From: an uncultured Collinsella sp.
Lineage (GTDB): Bacteria; Actinomycetota; Coriobacteriia; Coriobacteriales; Coriobacteriaceae
Length of the DNA stretch: 45,156 nucleotides
Direction: 5' to 3'
Assembly: GCA_900752275.1 (NCBI GenBank)
Contig: CAADUS010000012.1
Coordinates: 1 to 45,156 of the forward strand
Within the stretch, counting starts at the first letter, position 1; every line of letters starts with the position of its first letter. This document shows positions 6,766-14,307 of this stretch, one piece after another. Under the pieces are notes generated by a model that saw nothing but the letters and a program-made list of their open reading frames with translations, ran no database searches and was not told the DNA's origin. A program made the position numbers and the translations under genes.

Positions 6766-8220
6766 ATGGGGGATATCGTGGCAAAGAAAATAATAGTGCG
6801 CGAACAAAAACACGGCTGCATCTGGTTTTTCTGCATGATGATGCTGTTGTGCGTCGTTATAGCGGCGCTTGCTTTTGTGGGCAGCGTTGCTGCTGGCGTG
6901 GGGCTTTGGTTCTTAATTCGTTACATCTGGCGATCTCTTGTCCGGGAATCGCCCGACAATAAGCTCGTTGTTTGGGGGATGCGCCAGGCTCCCATTGCTC
7001 GAAAGGTACTAGCTGCGGTTCCTTGCGTGATTCTGAGCTTTGCGCTGCTCGGTACCTTCGCAAATTCCACCGCTTCGAGCTCTAAGGAAGGCGATGCTGG
7101 CGCTGATGCCGCTCAGCAAGAACAGAAGGCAGAGAATTCGAAGGCCGAAGAGAAAGACCCCGAGCCAGAGGCTCCGAAGCTAGGCGATCTAAAGGTCACG
7201 TCTATCGACGTGGGGCAGGGCGATTCCGAATTCGTGCAGCTTCCAGACGGTAAAACAATGCTCATTGATGCCGGCGAGGTCGTGAGCGGTTCCACGGTCG
7301 TGGACTACCTAAAGGACCTGGGCGTCAAGAAGGTTGATTACCTTGTGGGCTCACACCCTCACTCCGATCACATTGGCGGTCTTGCCGATGTGATTAATGA
7401 ATTCGATATTGGCGAAGTTTGGATACCCGACGCCAGCGAGGGAACCGAGGTCTACGAGGAGTTTTTGGACGCCGTTGAGGCGAAGGGCTGCAAGGTAAAG
7501 AAAGCGGAAGCGGGTGAGGTGATCGTCAGTGCCGACGCCGGCTATGAGATCAGCGTTATTGGCCCGAAAGCCGGCGTGCGGTCTGAGGATATGAACGACT
7601 ACTCTGTCGTGCTTCGCGTGACATATGGCGATACCTCTATGCTTTTTACCGGGGATGCCGCTGCATCGGATATCGTTGCAGACAATCCGGGGCACGTCGA
7701 CGTTCTTAAAGCAGCGCACCACGGCAGCGAAACGGGAACCTCGGATGATCTGATGAGCTCCCTAAGCCCGTCGATCGCCGTGCTTTCTTACGGGGAGGGA
7801 AACGATTACGGTCACCCCAGCCAGTCGACGCTCGACGCGATTGCTGCAGCGGGTGCCAAGGCCTACGGAACTGCGGTAAACGGGAACATAACCGTGACGT
7901 CCGACGGTAAAACCGTGAAGGCTCAGGTGGCAAAGAGCGGAACTGTTGCGGCTGGAATTAGTGCCGAAGAGCGCCAGAAGCAGGAAGAAGAGGCGGCGGC
8001 AAAGGCGCAGGCTGAGGCTCAAGCGGAAGCAGAAGCAAAGGCACAGCAGGAGGCTGCTGCGGCCGAGGCTCAGCAGGAGACGGTGTATATCACGCCCACT
8101 GGAAAGAAGTACCATCGCAACGGCTGCCGTACGCTCAACCGAACAAAAAACCCGACACCCATCTCAAAGCAAGATGCTATAGATCAAGGATATGAGGCCT
8201 GCAAGGTATGCCATCCATAA
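6766..8220 (+). CDS. Membrane-anchored ComEC-like metallo-beta-lactamase protein
   Basis: This protein of 484 residues has two membrane segments (about 18-50 and 80-98), a Glu/Ala-rich linker (105-138) and a ComEC-type metallo-beta-lactamase domain (about 141-395). The domain shows VTSIDVGQGDSEFVQ, the metal motif HPHSDHIGG (197-205), LFTGDAA and LKAAHHGSET. A low-complexity Ala/Glu/Gln coil leads to a C-terminal module with YHRNGCRTLNR and ACKVCHP, a possible Cys/His metal site. Related stand-alone ComEC-like proteins are thought to be extracellular nucleases or phosphodiesterases; the channel part of ComEC is absent, so a DNA-uptake pore is unlikely. GTG at 6778, six bases after GGGGGA, is a likely alternative start. 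The DUF3006 gene follows 15 bases later, a common pairing. Confidence 0.85.
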   Translation: MGDIVAKKIIVREQKHGCIWFFCMMMLLCVVIAALAFVGSVAAGVGLWFLIRYIWRSLVRESPDNKLVVWGMRQAPIARKVLAAVPCVILSFALLGTFANSTASSSKEGDAGADAAQQEQKAENSKAEEKDPEPEAPKLGDLKVTSIDVGQGDSEFVQLPDGKTMLIDAGEVVSGSTVVDYLKDLGVKKVDYLVGSHPHSDHIGGLADVINEFDIGEVWIPDASEGTEVYEEFLDAVEAKGCKVKKAEAGEVIVSADAGYEISVIGPKAGVRSEDMNDYSVVLRVTYGDTSMLFTGDAAASDIVADNPGHVDVLKAAHHGSETGTSDDLMSSLSPSIAVLSYGEGNDYGHPSQSTLDAIAAAGAKAYGTAVNGNITVTSDGKTVKAQVAKSGTVAAGISAEERQKQEEEAAAKAQAEAQAEAEAKAQQEAAAAEAQQETVYITPTGKKYHRNGCRTLNRTKNPTPISKQDAIDQGYEACKVCHP

Positions 8221-8235
8221 GGAAAGGAAGTTGAA

Positions 8236-8445
8236 ATGCTGATTATCGACAGGATTGAGGGAAGCAAGGCCATAGTTGAGACGCCCGAAGGCCACATCGA
8301 CGTTGCCCTTGGCGATATTGAGGGAAAAGCGCGCGATGGTGCCGTCCTGACGGACAAGGGTTCCGGGAAGTACACCGTTGACGAGGCAAAGACCAAGGAA
8401 AGGTCTGACAGAGCCTCGTTGCGCACGAAATCGTTGTTCGGATAG
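8236..8445 (+). CDS. DUF3006 family protein
   Basis: This 69-residue protein begins MLIIDRIEGSKAIVE and continues with DVALGDIEGKARDGAVL, the pattern of the small beta-rich DUF3006 family. Members typically lie beside secreted ComEC-like metallo-beta-lactamase proteins, as here. AAGGAAAGGAAG at 8220-8231 gives a strong ribosome binding site. Function is unknown; the constant pairing suggests a helper or an antidote for the hydrolase next to it. Confidence 0.8.
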   Translation: MLIIDRIEGSKAIVETPEGHIDVALGDIEGKARDGAVLTDKGSGKYTVDEAKTKERSDRASLRTKSLFG

Positions 8446-8598
8446 TTGCTCGGCCGAGCGCCTCTTTTGTCCCAGGGGGTTACCGTTCGGCGAGAAAAAC
8501 ATGCCGTTCGGCCGTTGTGCTAGAAACGAGGCCGGCGGAGTGCCAAAATCTGAACTCGAAAAAGAAATGAGGAAGGTTACCGAGTCCCTCGGACGTGG

Positions 8599-8660
8599 GC
8601 CTAACCAAAGTCTTTTGGTGTCGCTATGCTAATGGCGTGTACACCAAGTCTTGGTTGGGC
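8599..8660 (+). promoter_or_regulatory. Leader hairpin upstream of the PTS operon
   Basis: Outer arms GCCTAACCAAAG and CTTGGTTGGGC, and inner arms TTGGTGT (8615-8621) and ACACCAA (8641-8647), form one long interrupted hairpin ending 24 bases before the EIIA start. The operon encodes its own BglG/LicT-type RNA-binding antiterminator, so a leader structure is expected. I could not match it to the usual antiterminator RNA consensus, so this assignment is inference. Confidence 0.4.
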
Positions 8661-8684
8661 TTGATTTATGAAGGGACAAGTAAT

Positions 8685-9197
8685 ATGGGCTTCTTTTCTC
8701 GTTTGATGGGCGGCGCTCGCGAGCAAGCGGACAAGGCCTCCGAGTTCGAAATCCTCGCCCCCGTTTCCGGCGAACTTGTTCCCCTGGAGAAAACCGCAGA
8801 TCCCGTTTTTAGTGGCCGAGCCATGGGCGACGGCGTTGCCGTGGACCCCGACGGCGAGACCATCCTCGCTCCCGTTTCCGGCGCGGTCGCCGCGCTTTTC
8901 CCAACCGGCCACGCCTTCGCCATCTCGTCCGACAACAGCTCCGCCCAGGTCATGGTGCACATCGGCATCGACACCGTGAAGCTTAACGGCGAGGGCTTCC
9001 AGGCGCTCGTTGCCCAGGGCGACCACGTCGATGCGGGCCAGCCGGTCGTCAAGATCGACCTTTCGGCCATCCGCGCCGCCGGCTTCGACCCCACGGTCTT
9101 CGTAGTCGCGTGCGAGCGTGCCGAGGGCTCCGCGCTGCGCGAGCGCGCCGCCGGCCCCGTCGCCGCCAAAGAACCTGTCAGCTGGCTTTCCGAGTAA
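8685..9197 (+). CDS. PTS EIIA component, glucose type
   Basis: This 170-residue EIIA of the glucose family accepts phosphate from HPr and passes it to the EIIB domain encoded two genes downstream. The fold pattern is clear: ILAPVSGELVPLEKT at 23-37, a second ILAPVSGAVAALFPTGHAF with His76, and VMVHIGIDTVKLNG with the phospho-accepting His92. A short amphipathic N-terminus (MGFFSRLMGG) may touch the membrane. The ATG at 8685 was chosen because GAAGGGAC precedes it; in-frame upstream codons cross the leader hairpin. It is the first gene of the alpha-glucoside operon, 18 bases before the antiterminator gene. Confidence 0.9.
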   Translation: MGFFSRLMGGAREQADKASEFEILAPVSGELVPLEKTADPVFSGRAMGDGVAVDPDGETILAPVSGAVAALFPTGHAFAISSDNSSAQVMVHIGIDTVKLNGEGFQALVAQGDHVDAGQPVVKIDLSAIRAAGFDPTVFVVACERAEGSALRERAAGPVAAKEPVSWLSE

Positions 9198-9215
9198 ACC
9201 CACACGGTGAATGCC

Positions 9216-10076
9216 ATGGTAATCAAGCGCGTTTTCAACAATAACGTTGCGATGGTCACTTCCGACGACGGCGCCGAGCTCATCGTGATCGGCAGGGGCC
9301 TGTGCTTTGGCCGCCGCGCCGGCGACCTCGTCGAGGCTTCCTCCGTCGAGAAGACCTACGCCCTGTGCGAGTCCACGGCCAACGACGCCTGCGCCCTCGA
9401 CCGGCTGTCAAGCCTGCTTGAGTCCATTCCCGTGATTAACCTGGCGATTTCCGAGGACATCGTCGAGATGCTGCGCGAAGAGCTTGACGTGAACGTCGAC
9501 GACACGATTCTCATCGCGCTCGCCGACCACATCACCCTCGCCCTTGACCGCGAGCGCAAGGGCGTCCCCTGCGACAACCCGCTGCTCCTCGAGATCCAGC
9601 AGTTCTACCGCAAGGGGTACGGGCTCGCCGGCCGTGCGCTCCAGATCATCAAGGATTACCTGGGCATTCAGATGAGCGACGAGGAGCGGGGCTTCATCAC
9701 CCTGCACATCGTGAACGCCACCATGCCGCAGCGCGCCGACCGTCTCATCGTCTCGGTCCAGCTCGTGCGTGACGTCCTCGCCATCGTCTCCGACCGCTAT
9801 GCAACGACCCTCGACGACACGTCGCTGCCCTACGAGCGCTTCGTCCGCCACCTGCAGTTCTTTGCGCAGCGTGCGCTCGACCCCAAGGCCGGCCAGGCGC
9901 AGGACGACGTGCTCTTCTTGATAGAGCGAAACAACTATCCGAAGGCTTTCTCGTGCTCGGAGGCTATAGCCGATCACTTGCTCGCCTCCTATGGCGTGAG
10001 CGTGACCGATGCCGAGAAGAGCTATCTCGCATATCACATTGTTAACTTGCTTGGGGAACCCGGGCCCCGGGCATAG
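9216..10076 (+). CDS. BglG/LicT-family transcription antiterminator
   Basis: This 286-residue regulator has an N-terminal CAT RNA-binding domain (MVIKRVFNNNVAMV...ELIVIGRGLCFG, residues 1-55) and two PTS regulation domains. PRD1 (about 65-165) contains ALADHITLALDR, and PRD2 (about 175-280) ends near SYLAYHIVNLL. Conserved histidines in both domains are phosphorylated by HPr and EIIB, which controls dimerisation and RNA binding. The bound protein prevents a leader terminator from forming. ATG 9216 makes the CAT domain start directly; GTG 9207 would add three residues. Its place between EIIA and EIICB implies that it controls this operon. Gene names for the family depend on the sugar, so none is given. 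Confidence 0.9.
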   Translation: MVIKRVFNNNVAMVTSDDGAELIVIGRGLCFGRRAGDLVEASSVEKTYALCESTANDACALDRLSSLLESIPVINLAISEDIVEMLREELDVNVDDTILIALADHITLALDRERKGVPCDNPLLLEIQQFYRKGYGLAGRALQIIKDYLGIQMSDEERGFITLHIVNATMPQRADRLIVSVQLVRDVLAIVSDRYATTLDDTSLPYERFVRHLQFFAQRALDPKAGQAQDDVLFLIERNNYPKAFSCSEAIADHLLASYGVSVTDAEKSYLAYHIVNLLGEPGPRA

Positions 10077-10185
10077 CGTGCCCGCTCATAGGTTTCAAAG
10101 GTGGGGCCGCAGGCCTTGCCGTGGGCACTTCTAGCTTTTACACAGGCTCTACCAAAGGAAAGAAAGAAGGAAGGGAGTAAACGCC

Positions 10186-11805
10186 ATGACCACAGAAAAG
10201 AAAAAGCCCAACTTCAAAGGCGCCTTGGAGGTGTTCGCGAAGTCGATCGTCCAGCCGATGATGTACCTGTCGGTTGCCGGCATCCTGCTCATCGTGGGCA
10301 TCATCCTTACCAACAAGACCATCTGCGCGATGATCCCCGTGCTCGGTTCCGGCCCGTTCCAGCTCGTGGGCGCCGTCGTCTACCAGTCCCTGATGTTCAT
10401 CATCAACAACCTCTCGATCATCTTCTGCGTGGGTATCGCCGGCGCAATGGCAAAGAAGAACAAGGGCCACGCCTCCCTCATCGCCCTGATGTCCTTCTTC
10501 CTGTTCCTCGAGGCCAACAACATCGTGCTCAGCGCCACCGGCTCCCTCGCCGAGGCGGGCGGCATGCTCGGCCTCGTCGGCACCGGCCAGACCACCGTCA
10601 TGGGCATCCAGGTGCTCGACACCGGTGTTTTCGGCGGCATCATCCTCGGCTGCATCACCGGCGCCATCTTCAACAAGTTCTCCAACAAGCAGTTCCCCAT
10701 CGCGCTTTCGATGTTCTCGGGCGTCCGCTTCCCGTTTTTGATCATGATCCTCATCTCCTGGGTCATGGGCGCGGGCTTCTGCATCGTCTGGCCTCCCGTC
10801 CAGGGCGCCATCTCCTCCCTTGCCGGCGTCATCAAGGAGTCGGGCAACATCGGCCTGTTCATCTACGGCATGCTCAACAAGCTGCTCGTTCCCACCGGCC
10901 TGCACCACCTCGTCTACACCCCGTTCCAGTTCTCTGACGTGGGCGGCACCCTTGCCATGGGCGACCAGATCATCGCCGGCGCCTACCCCATCCGTGTTGC
11001 CGAGATGGCCATGACCGGCCAGCCCTTCTCCGACAGCACCTACTTCAACAGCTACACCTTCAACAACCTCTGGCCTTACATCGGCATCGGCCTCGCCTTC
11101 ATCACCACCGCGTACAAGGAGAACAAGGAGAAGACCAAGGCGGTCATCATCCCGCTGATCATCACCGCCGTGCTCTCCTGCGTCACCGAGCCCATGGACT
11201 TCCTCTTTGTCTTCTCGGCTCCCGTGCTCTTCGTGATTCACTCCGTCCTCTCCGGCGTCTTTGTGGTTCTGCTCAAGGTCCTCTCTGTGCCCGCCTCGAC
11301 CGCCGGCGGCATCATCAACATCGTCGTCTCCAACCTGGTCCTCGGCGTGGAGAAGACCAACTGGCCGGTGATGCTCGTCCTCGGAGTCATCGACGCCGCC
11401 CTGTACTTCTTCCTCTTTACCGTGCTTATCAAGAAGCTCAACCTCCACACCCCTGGTCGTGAGGAGGCCTCCGAGCTCGCCGAGTCCGTGGCTGAGGGCG
11501 AGGCTGCGGCTTCCGTCGCCGTCAAGCAGGGCGCCGTCTCCGCCGCGCCCGCGGAAGGCGTGGACGCAGGCATCGCCGACCTGGTCGCCGGCCTCGGCGG
11601 CAAGGACAACATCGAGGAGCTCGAGAACTGCTTCACGCGCCTTCGCGTGAACGTTAAGGACCCGAGCCTCGTTGACGAGACCCTGATCAACCACGTGCCC
11701 AATAGCGGAATCAACCGCAGCGGCAATGACATTCAGATCATCTTCGGCATGAAGGTCGCCGAGATGCGCGACAAGGTCGAAAACGCAATCGAGAAGGAGC
11801 AGTAG
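10186..11805 (+). CDS. PTS EIICB, alpha-glucoside/maltose type
   Basis: This 539-residue permease has an EIIC membrane domain (residues 1 to about 415, about ten hydrophobic segments) and a C-terminal EIIB domain (about 460-539), joined by an Ala/Glu-rich linker. The EIIC part shows VPTGLHHLVYTPFQF and CVTEPMDFLFVFSAP, typical of the glucose/alpha-glucoside superfamily. The EIIB part has the phospho-cysteine in ELENCFTRLRVNV. The gene next door encodes a 6-phospho-alpha-glucosidase, so the substrate is probably maltose, trehalose-like or sucrose-isomer alpha-glucosides, delivered as 6-phosphates. A leader of 109 bases with GTGCCC/GGGCAC arms (10078-10128) precedes it, and AAGGAAGGGAG is the ribosome binding site. 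Confidence 0.9.
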   Translation: MTTEKKKPNFKGALEVFAKSIVQPMMYLSVAGILLIVGIILTNKTICAMIPVLGSGPFQLVGAVVYQSLMFIINNLSIIFCVGIAGAMAKKNKGHASLIALMSFFLFLEANNIVLSATGSLAEAGGMLGLVGTGQTTVMGIQVLDTGVFGGIILGCITGAIFNKFSNKQFPIALSMFSGVRFPFLIMILISWVMGAGFCIVWPPVQGAISSLAGVIKESGNIGLFIYGMLNKLLVPTGLHHLVYTPFQFSDVGGTLAMGDQIIAGAYPIRVAEMAMTGQPFSDSTYFNSYTFNNLWPYIGIGLAFITTAYKENKEKTKAVIIPLIITAVLSCVTEPMDFLFVFSAPVLFVIHSVLSGVFVVLLKVLSVPASTAGGIINIVVSNLVLGVEKTNWPVMLVLGVIDAALYFFLFTVLIKKLNLHTPGREEASELAESVAEGEAAASVAVKQGAVSAAPAEGVDAGIADLVAGLGGKDNIEELENCFTRLRVNVKDPSLVDETLINHVPNSGINRSGNDIQIIFGMKVAEMRDKVENAIEKEQ

Positions 11806-11808
11806 GAA

Positions 11809-13191
11809 ATGATCATCACTCTGTGCGGCGGCGGGTCCACCTTTACCCCCGGCATCGTCAAGTCCATCGCTCTTCGCAAGGACGAGCTCGAGGTTGACGA
11901 GATTCGCCTTTACGACATCAACGAAGAGCGCCAGCGCAAGATCGGCGTGCTGGTCGACTGGATCTTGCACGAGGACCTCGGCCTGGACATCAAGCTCACG
12001 GTGACCACCGACAAGGCGACCGCCTTCACCGACGCGAGCTTCGTGTTCGCCCAGATGCGTGTGGGCGGCTACGCGATGCGCGAGCAGGACGAGAAGATTC
12101 CGCTGCGCCACGGCTGCGTCGGCCAGGAGACCTGCGGCTGCGGCGGCCTCGCCTACGGCATGCGCACCATCTTCCCCATGGTCGAGCTCATCGACGACGT
12201 CGAGAAGTACGCAAAGAAGGACTACTGGATTCTCAACTACTCCAACCCCGCGGCCATCGTGTCCGAGGGCTGCCGCGTGCTGCGCCCGAATGCTCGCATC
12301 ATCAACATCTGCGACATGCCCATCGCCATCATCGACGTGGTCTGCGCCGCGCTCGACATCGAAAAGAAGGACGTCGAGTACGACTACTTCGGCCTCAACC
12401 ACTTCGGCTGGTTCACCTCGATTCGCCACAAGGGCGAGGAGGTCCTGCCGCAGCTGCGCGAGTACATCAAGGAGCACCAGATCCTGCTGCCCGACTCCTA
12501 CCTCAAGGGCATGGGCTCGCTCTTGGCAAAGAAGCCCGAGGAGACCGCCGACGAGCACCCCGAGCAGAACCGCCACACCAAGGGCAGCTGGTACTACGTC
12601 TGGAAGGGCGAGTACGAGATCATGGAGTGCTTCCCGGAGTACCTGCCCAACACCTACCTGAACTACTACCTGCAGCAGAAGGAGTTCGTCGAGCACTCCA
12701 ACCCCGAGCGCACCCGCGCGAACGAGGTCGAGGAGACGCGCGAGAAGAACCTCTTCGACGGCATCGACCACTACGAGAAGACCGGTGAGATCGACGAGAG
12801 CACGTTCTACGCGGGCAGCCACGGTGACTGGATCGCTGACCTGGCAATTGCCCTGAAGAACGACACCAAGCAGCGCTTCCTGGTTATCTGCCAGAACAAG
12901 GGCGCCATCCCCAACATGCCCTACGACGCCATGGTCGAGCTGCCCGCCTACATCGGCAAGAACGGCCCCGAGGTCATCAGCCGCGACAACATCCCGCTGT
13001 TCCAGCAGGGTCTCATGATGCAGCAGCTGAACTCCGAGAAGCTCGTGGTCGAGGCCACCATCGAGGGGTCTTACGAGAAGGCGCTCAAGGCCTTCACGCT
13101 GAACAAGACCGTGCCGTCGATGAAGGTCGCCAAGGAGGTCCTCGATGACATGATCGAGGCCAACAAGGGCTTCTGGCCTGAGCTCAACTAA
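11809..13191 (+). CDS. 6-phospho-alpha-glucosidase, GH4
   Basis: This 460-residue enzyme hydrolyses phosphorylated alpha-glucosides with NAD+ and Mn2+ in an unusual oxidation-elimination mechanism. The NAD-binding start is ITLCGGGSTFTPGIVKS. The metal motif is CDMP at 168-171, whose Asp-Met-Pro form marks alpha-specific members of GH4, and GLNHFGW (195-201) supplies the metal-binding His198. Length fits GlvA/MalH (about 440 residues). The start lies three bases after the EIICB stop, with its ribosome binding site (GAAGGAG) inside the end of that gene, so the two are coupled: import as a 6-phosphate, then cleavage to glucose-6-phosphate plus glucose or another aglycone. Confidence 0.93.
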   Translation: MIITLCGGGSTFTPGIVKSIALRKDELEVDEIRLYDINEERQRKIGVLVDWILHEDLGLDIKLTVTTDKATAFTDASFVFAQMRVGGYAMREQDEKIPLRHGCVGQETCGCGGLAYGMRTIFPMVELIDDVEKYAKKDYWILNYSNPAAIVSEGCRVLRPNARIINICDMPIAIIDVVCAALDIEKKDVEYDYFGLNHFGWFTSIRHKGEEVLPQLREYIKEHQILLPDSYLKGMGSLLAKKPEETADEHPEQNRHTKGSWYYVWKGEYEIMECFPEYLPNTYLNYYLQQKEFVEHSNPERTRANEVEETREKNLFDGIDHYEKTGEIDESTFYAGSHGDWIADLAIALKNDTKQRFLVICQNKGAIPNMPYDAMVELPAYIGKNGPEVISRDNIPLFQQGLMMQQLNSEKLVVEATIEGSYEKALKAFTLNKTVPSMKVAKEVLDDMIEANKGFWPELN

Positions 13192-13201
13192 GGGCGAACC
13201 T

Positions 13202-13240
13202 GGGCCCCGTCTGCGCGGCAAGAAGTGCGCGGGCGGGGCC
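13202..13240 (+). terminator. GC-rich hairpin after the PTS operon
   Basis: GGCCCC (13203-13208) and GGGGCC (13235-13240) with an inner GCGC/GCGC pairing form a stable hairpin 11 bases after the stop. There is no T tract, so it is at best a weak intrinsic terminator; it runs directly into the palindromic repeat. Confidence 0.45.
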
Positions 13241-13242
13241 TC

Positions 13243-13338
13243 TGGGACAAAAGGGACGGGGGATTCAGTCCCAAATTGTGGATGCGGGGTAGGGCGTCTC
13301 CACAACTTGGGACAGAATCCCCCGTCCCTTTTGTCCCA
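13243..13338. repeat. Palindromic intergenic repeat (GGGACAAAAGGGACGGGG family)
   Basis: Arms of about 40 bases (13243-13282 and 13299-13338) begin TGGGACAAAAGGGACGGGG and are nearly perfect reverse complements, with a GC-rich loop of about 16 bases. The element fills the gap between the convergent glucosidase and TPR genes and ends three bases from the TPR stop codon. Partial copies occur at 6704-6724 and, inverted, at 8463-8478. Confidence 0.8.
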
Positions 13339-13341
13339 GGG

Positions 13342-14307
13342 CTACCAGTCGAGGTCGTGCTTCTCGGCGTAGGCGCGGGCGTCGGCCTCGAACCAGTCGA
13401 GCGCCTGGCACCAGGCGATGAAGTCGGGCGTATCGGCGATGATGACCTCGGCCTCGTGGACCGCGGCGAGCGCCTCGTCGAAGCTGCCAGGTGCGAGCTC
13501 GGGCCGATCGGGAAGAAACACCTCAACGTACATCGGCTTTAGCAGCGCGTACGCCGCACCCTTGGTGAGCTGCCCGTATCCGCGCAGCGCGCGCCGCGCG
13601 GCGGGCATGCGGCCGAGCTTGTACAGCAGAAGGCAGCGCGCAAGGTTGCTCCAGGCATTGCCCTGGGACCAGCGGGCCTCGAGCGCGTTCAGGCCCTCCT
13701 CGTCCTCGAGCCGCGCGTACGCGAGCGCCGCGGTGTTGCGCGCGCCGAGCGGGTCGCTGTCCTTCTCGGTCGCGCGAAGGACGGACTCGGCGGCGTCGCG
13801 CGCCATTTTCCAACAGGCCGCGTCGCCGCAGGTCCGCGCGACGGCGGCGCGTAGCCGCAGACGCGGGCGGCTCCACACGTCGCCCCACTCGAGCTGGTCG
13901 ACCGGTCGGTCGCCGTCTTTGAACTTCTCCTCAAGGTCGAGAAGCGCGTCGAGCAGCTTGTCGGGCCTCTCGATGGTCGCCAAGGCGCGCAGCAGGTGCG
14001 CGTCCAAGCAGCCGGCGTCCAGCTCGATGGCCGCATCGCAGGCCTTCGCAAGCACCTCGAACCGCTTGGCGCGCGCAGCCATGTACTGGTCGTCGTCGAG
14101 GAGGTCGTCGTCGCGCGCTGACTCGTTGAACTTCCGCAGGGTCTTGCCGAGAATGACGTAGGCCTTCTCGGCCGGGTCGTCGACGTAGGCCTCGGGGTCC
14201 TGCTTCACGGCAAGAAGAAGCTCCTGGTAGGCGGCATCGGACATCTGCCCGAGTTTTTGCCTGCGGCGGCTCGCGCAGCGAAGGATCAGCTCTTCGCGAA
14301 AATTCAA
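13342..14307 (-). CDS. TPR-like protein of unknown function (paralogue B)
   Basis: This 321-residue soluble protein is predicted to be all-helical and built of helical pairs such as LDAHLLRALATIERPDKLLD, ARNTAALAYARLEDEEGL and WSNLARCLLLYKLGRMPAA. These resemble tetratricopeptide-like repeats. It ends in an acidic/aromatic tail (DWFEADARAYAEKHDLDW). I chose TTG at 14307, which overlaps the TGA of the upstream gene; ATG 14244 (MSDAAYQELL) is an alternative that shortens it by 21 residues. It shares the block Ala-Arg-x-Thr...Leu-Glu-Asp-Glu with its upstream neighbour, so the two are divergent tandem copies. No enzymatic motif, signal peptide or membrane segment is seen. A scaffold role is only a guess. 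Confidence 0.75.
   Translation of the reverse strand: MNFREELILRCASRRRQKLGQMSDAAYQELLLAVKQDPEAYVDDPAEKAYVILGKTLRKFNESARDDDLLDDDQYMAARAKRFEVLAKACDAAIELDAGCLDAHLLRALATIERPDKLLDALLDLEEKFKDGDRPVDQLEWGDVWSRPRLRLRAAVARTCGDAACWKMARDAAESVLRATEKDSDPLGARNTAALAYARLEDEEGLNALEARWSQGNAWSNLARCLLLYKLGRMPAARRALRGYGQLTKGAAYALLKPMYVEVFLPDRPELAPGSFDEALAAVHEAEVIIADTPDFIAWCQALDWFEADARAYAEKHDLDW

Noticed and set aside
10138..13305. Minus-strand open frame of 1055 codons opposite the PTS operon
   Set aside because: It runs across two recognised plus-strand genes (EIICB and GH4 glucosidase) and has low-complexity, Val/Asp/Gly-rich composition typical of antisense reading of GC-rich genes.
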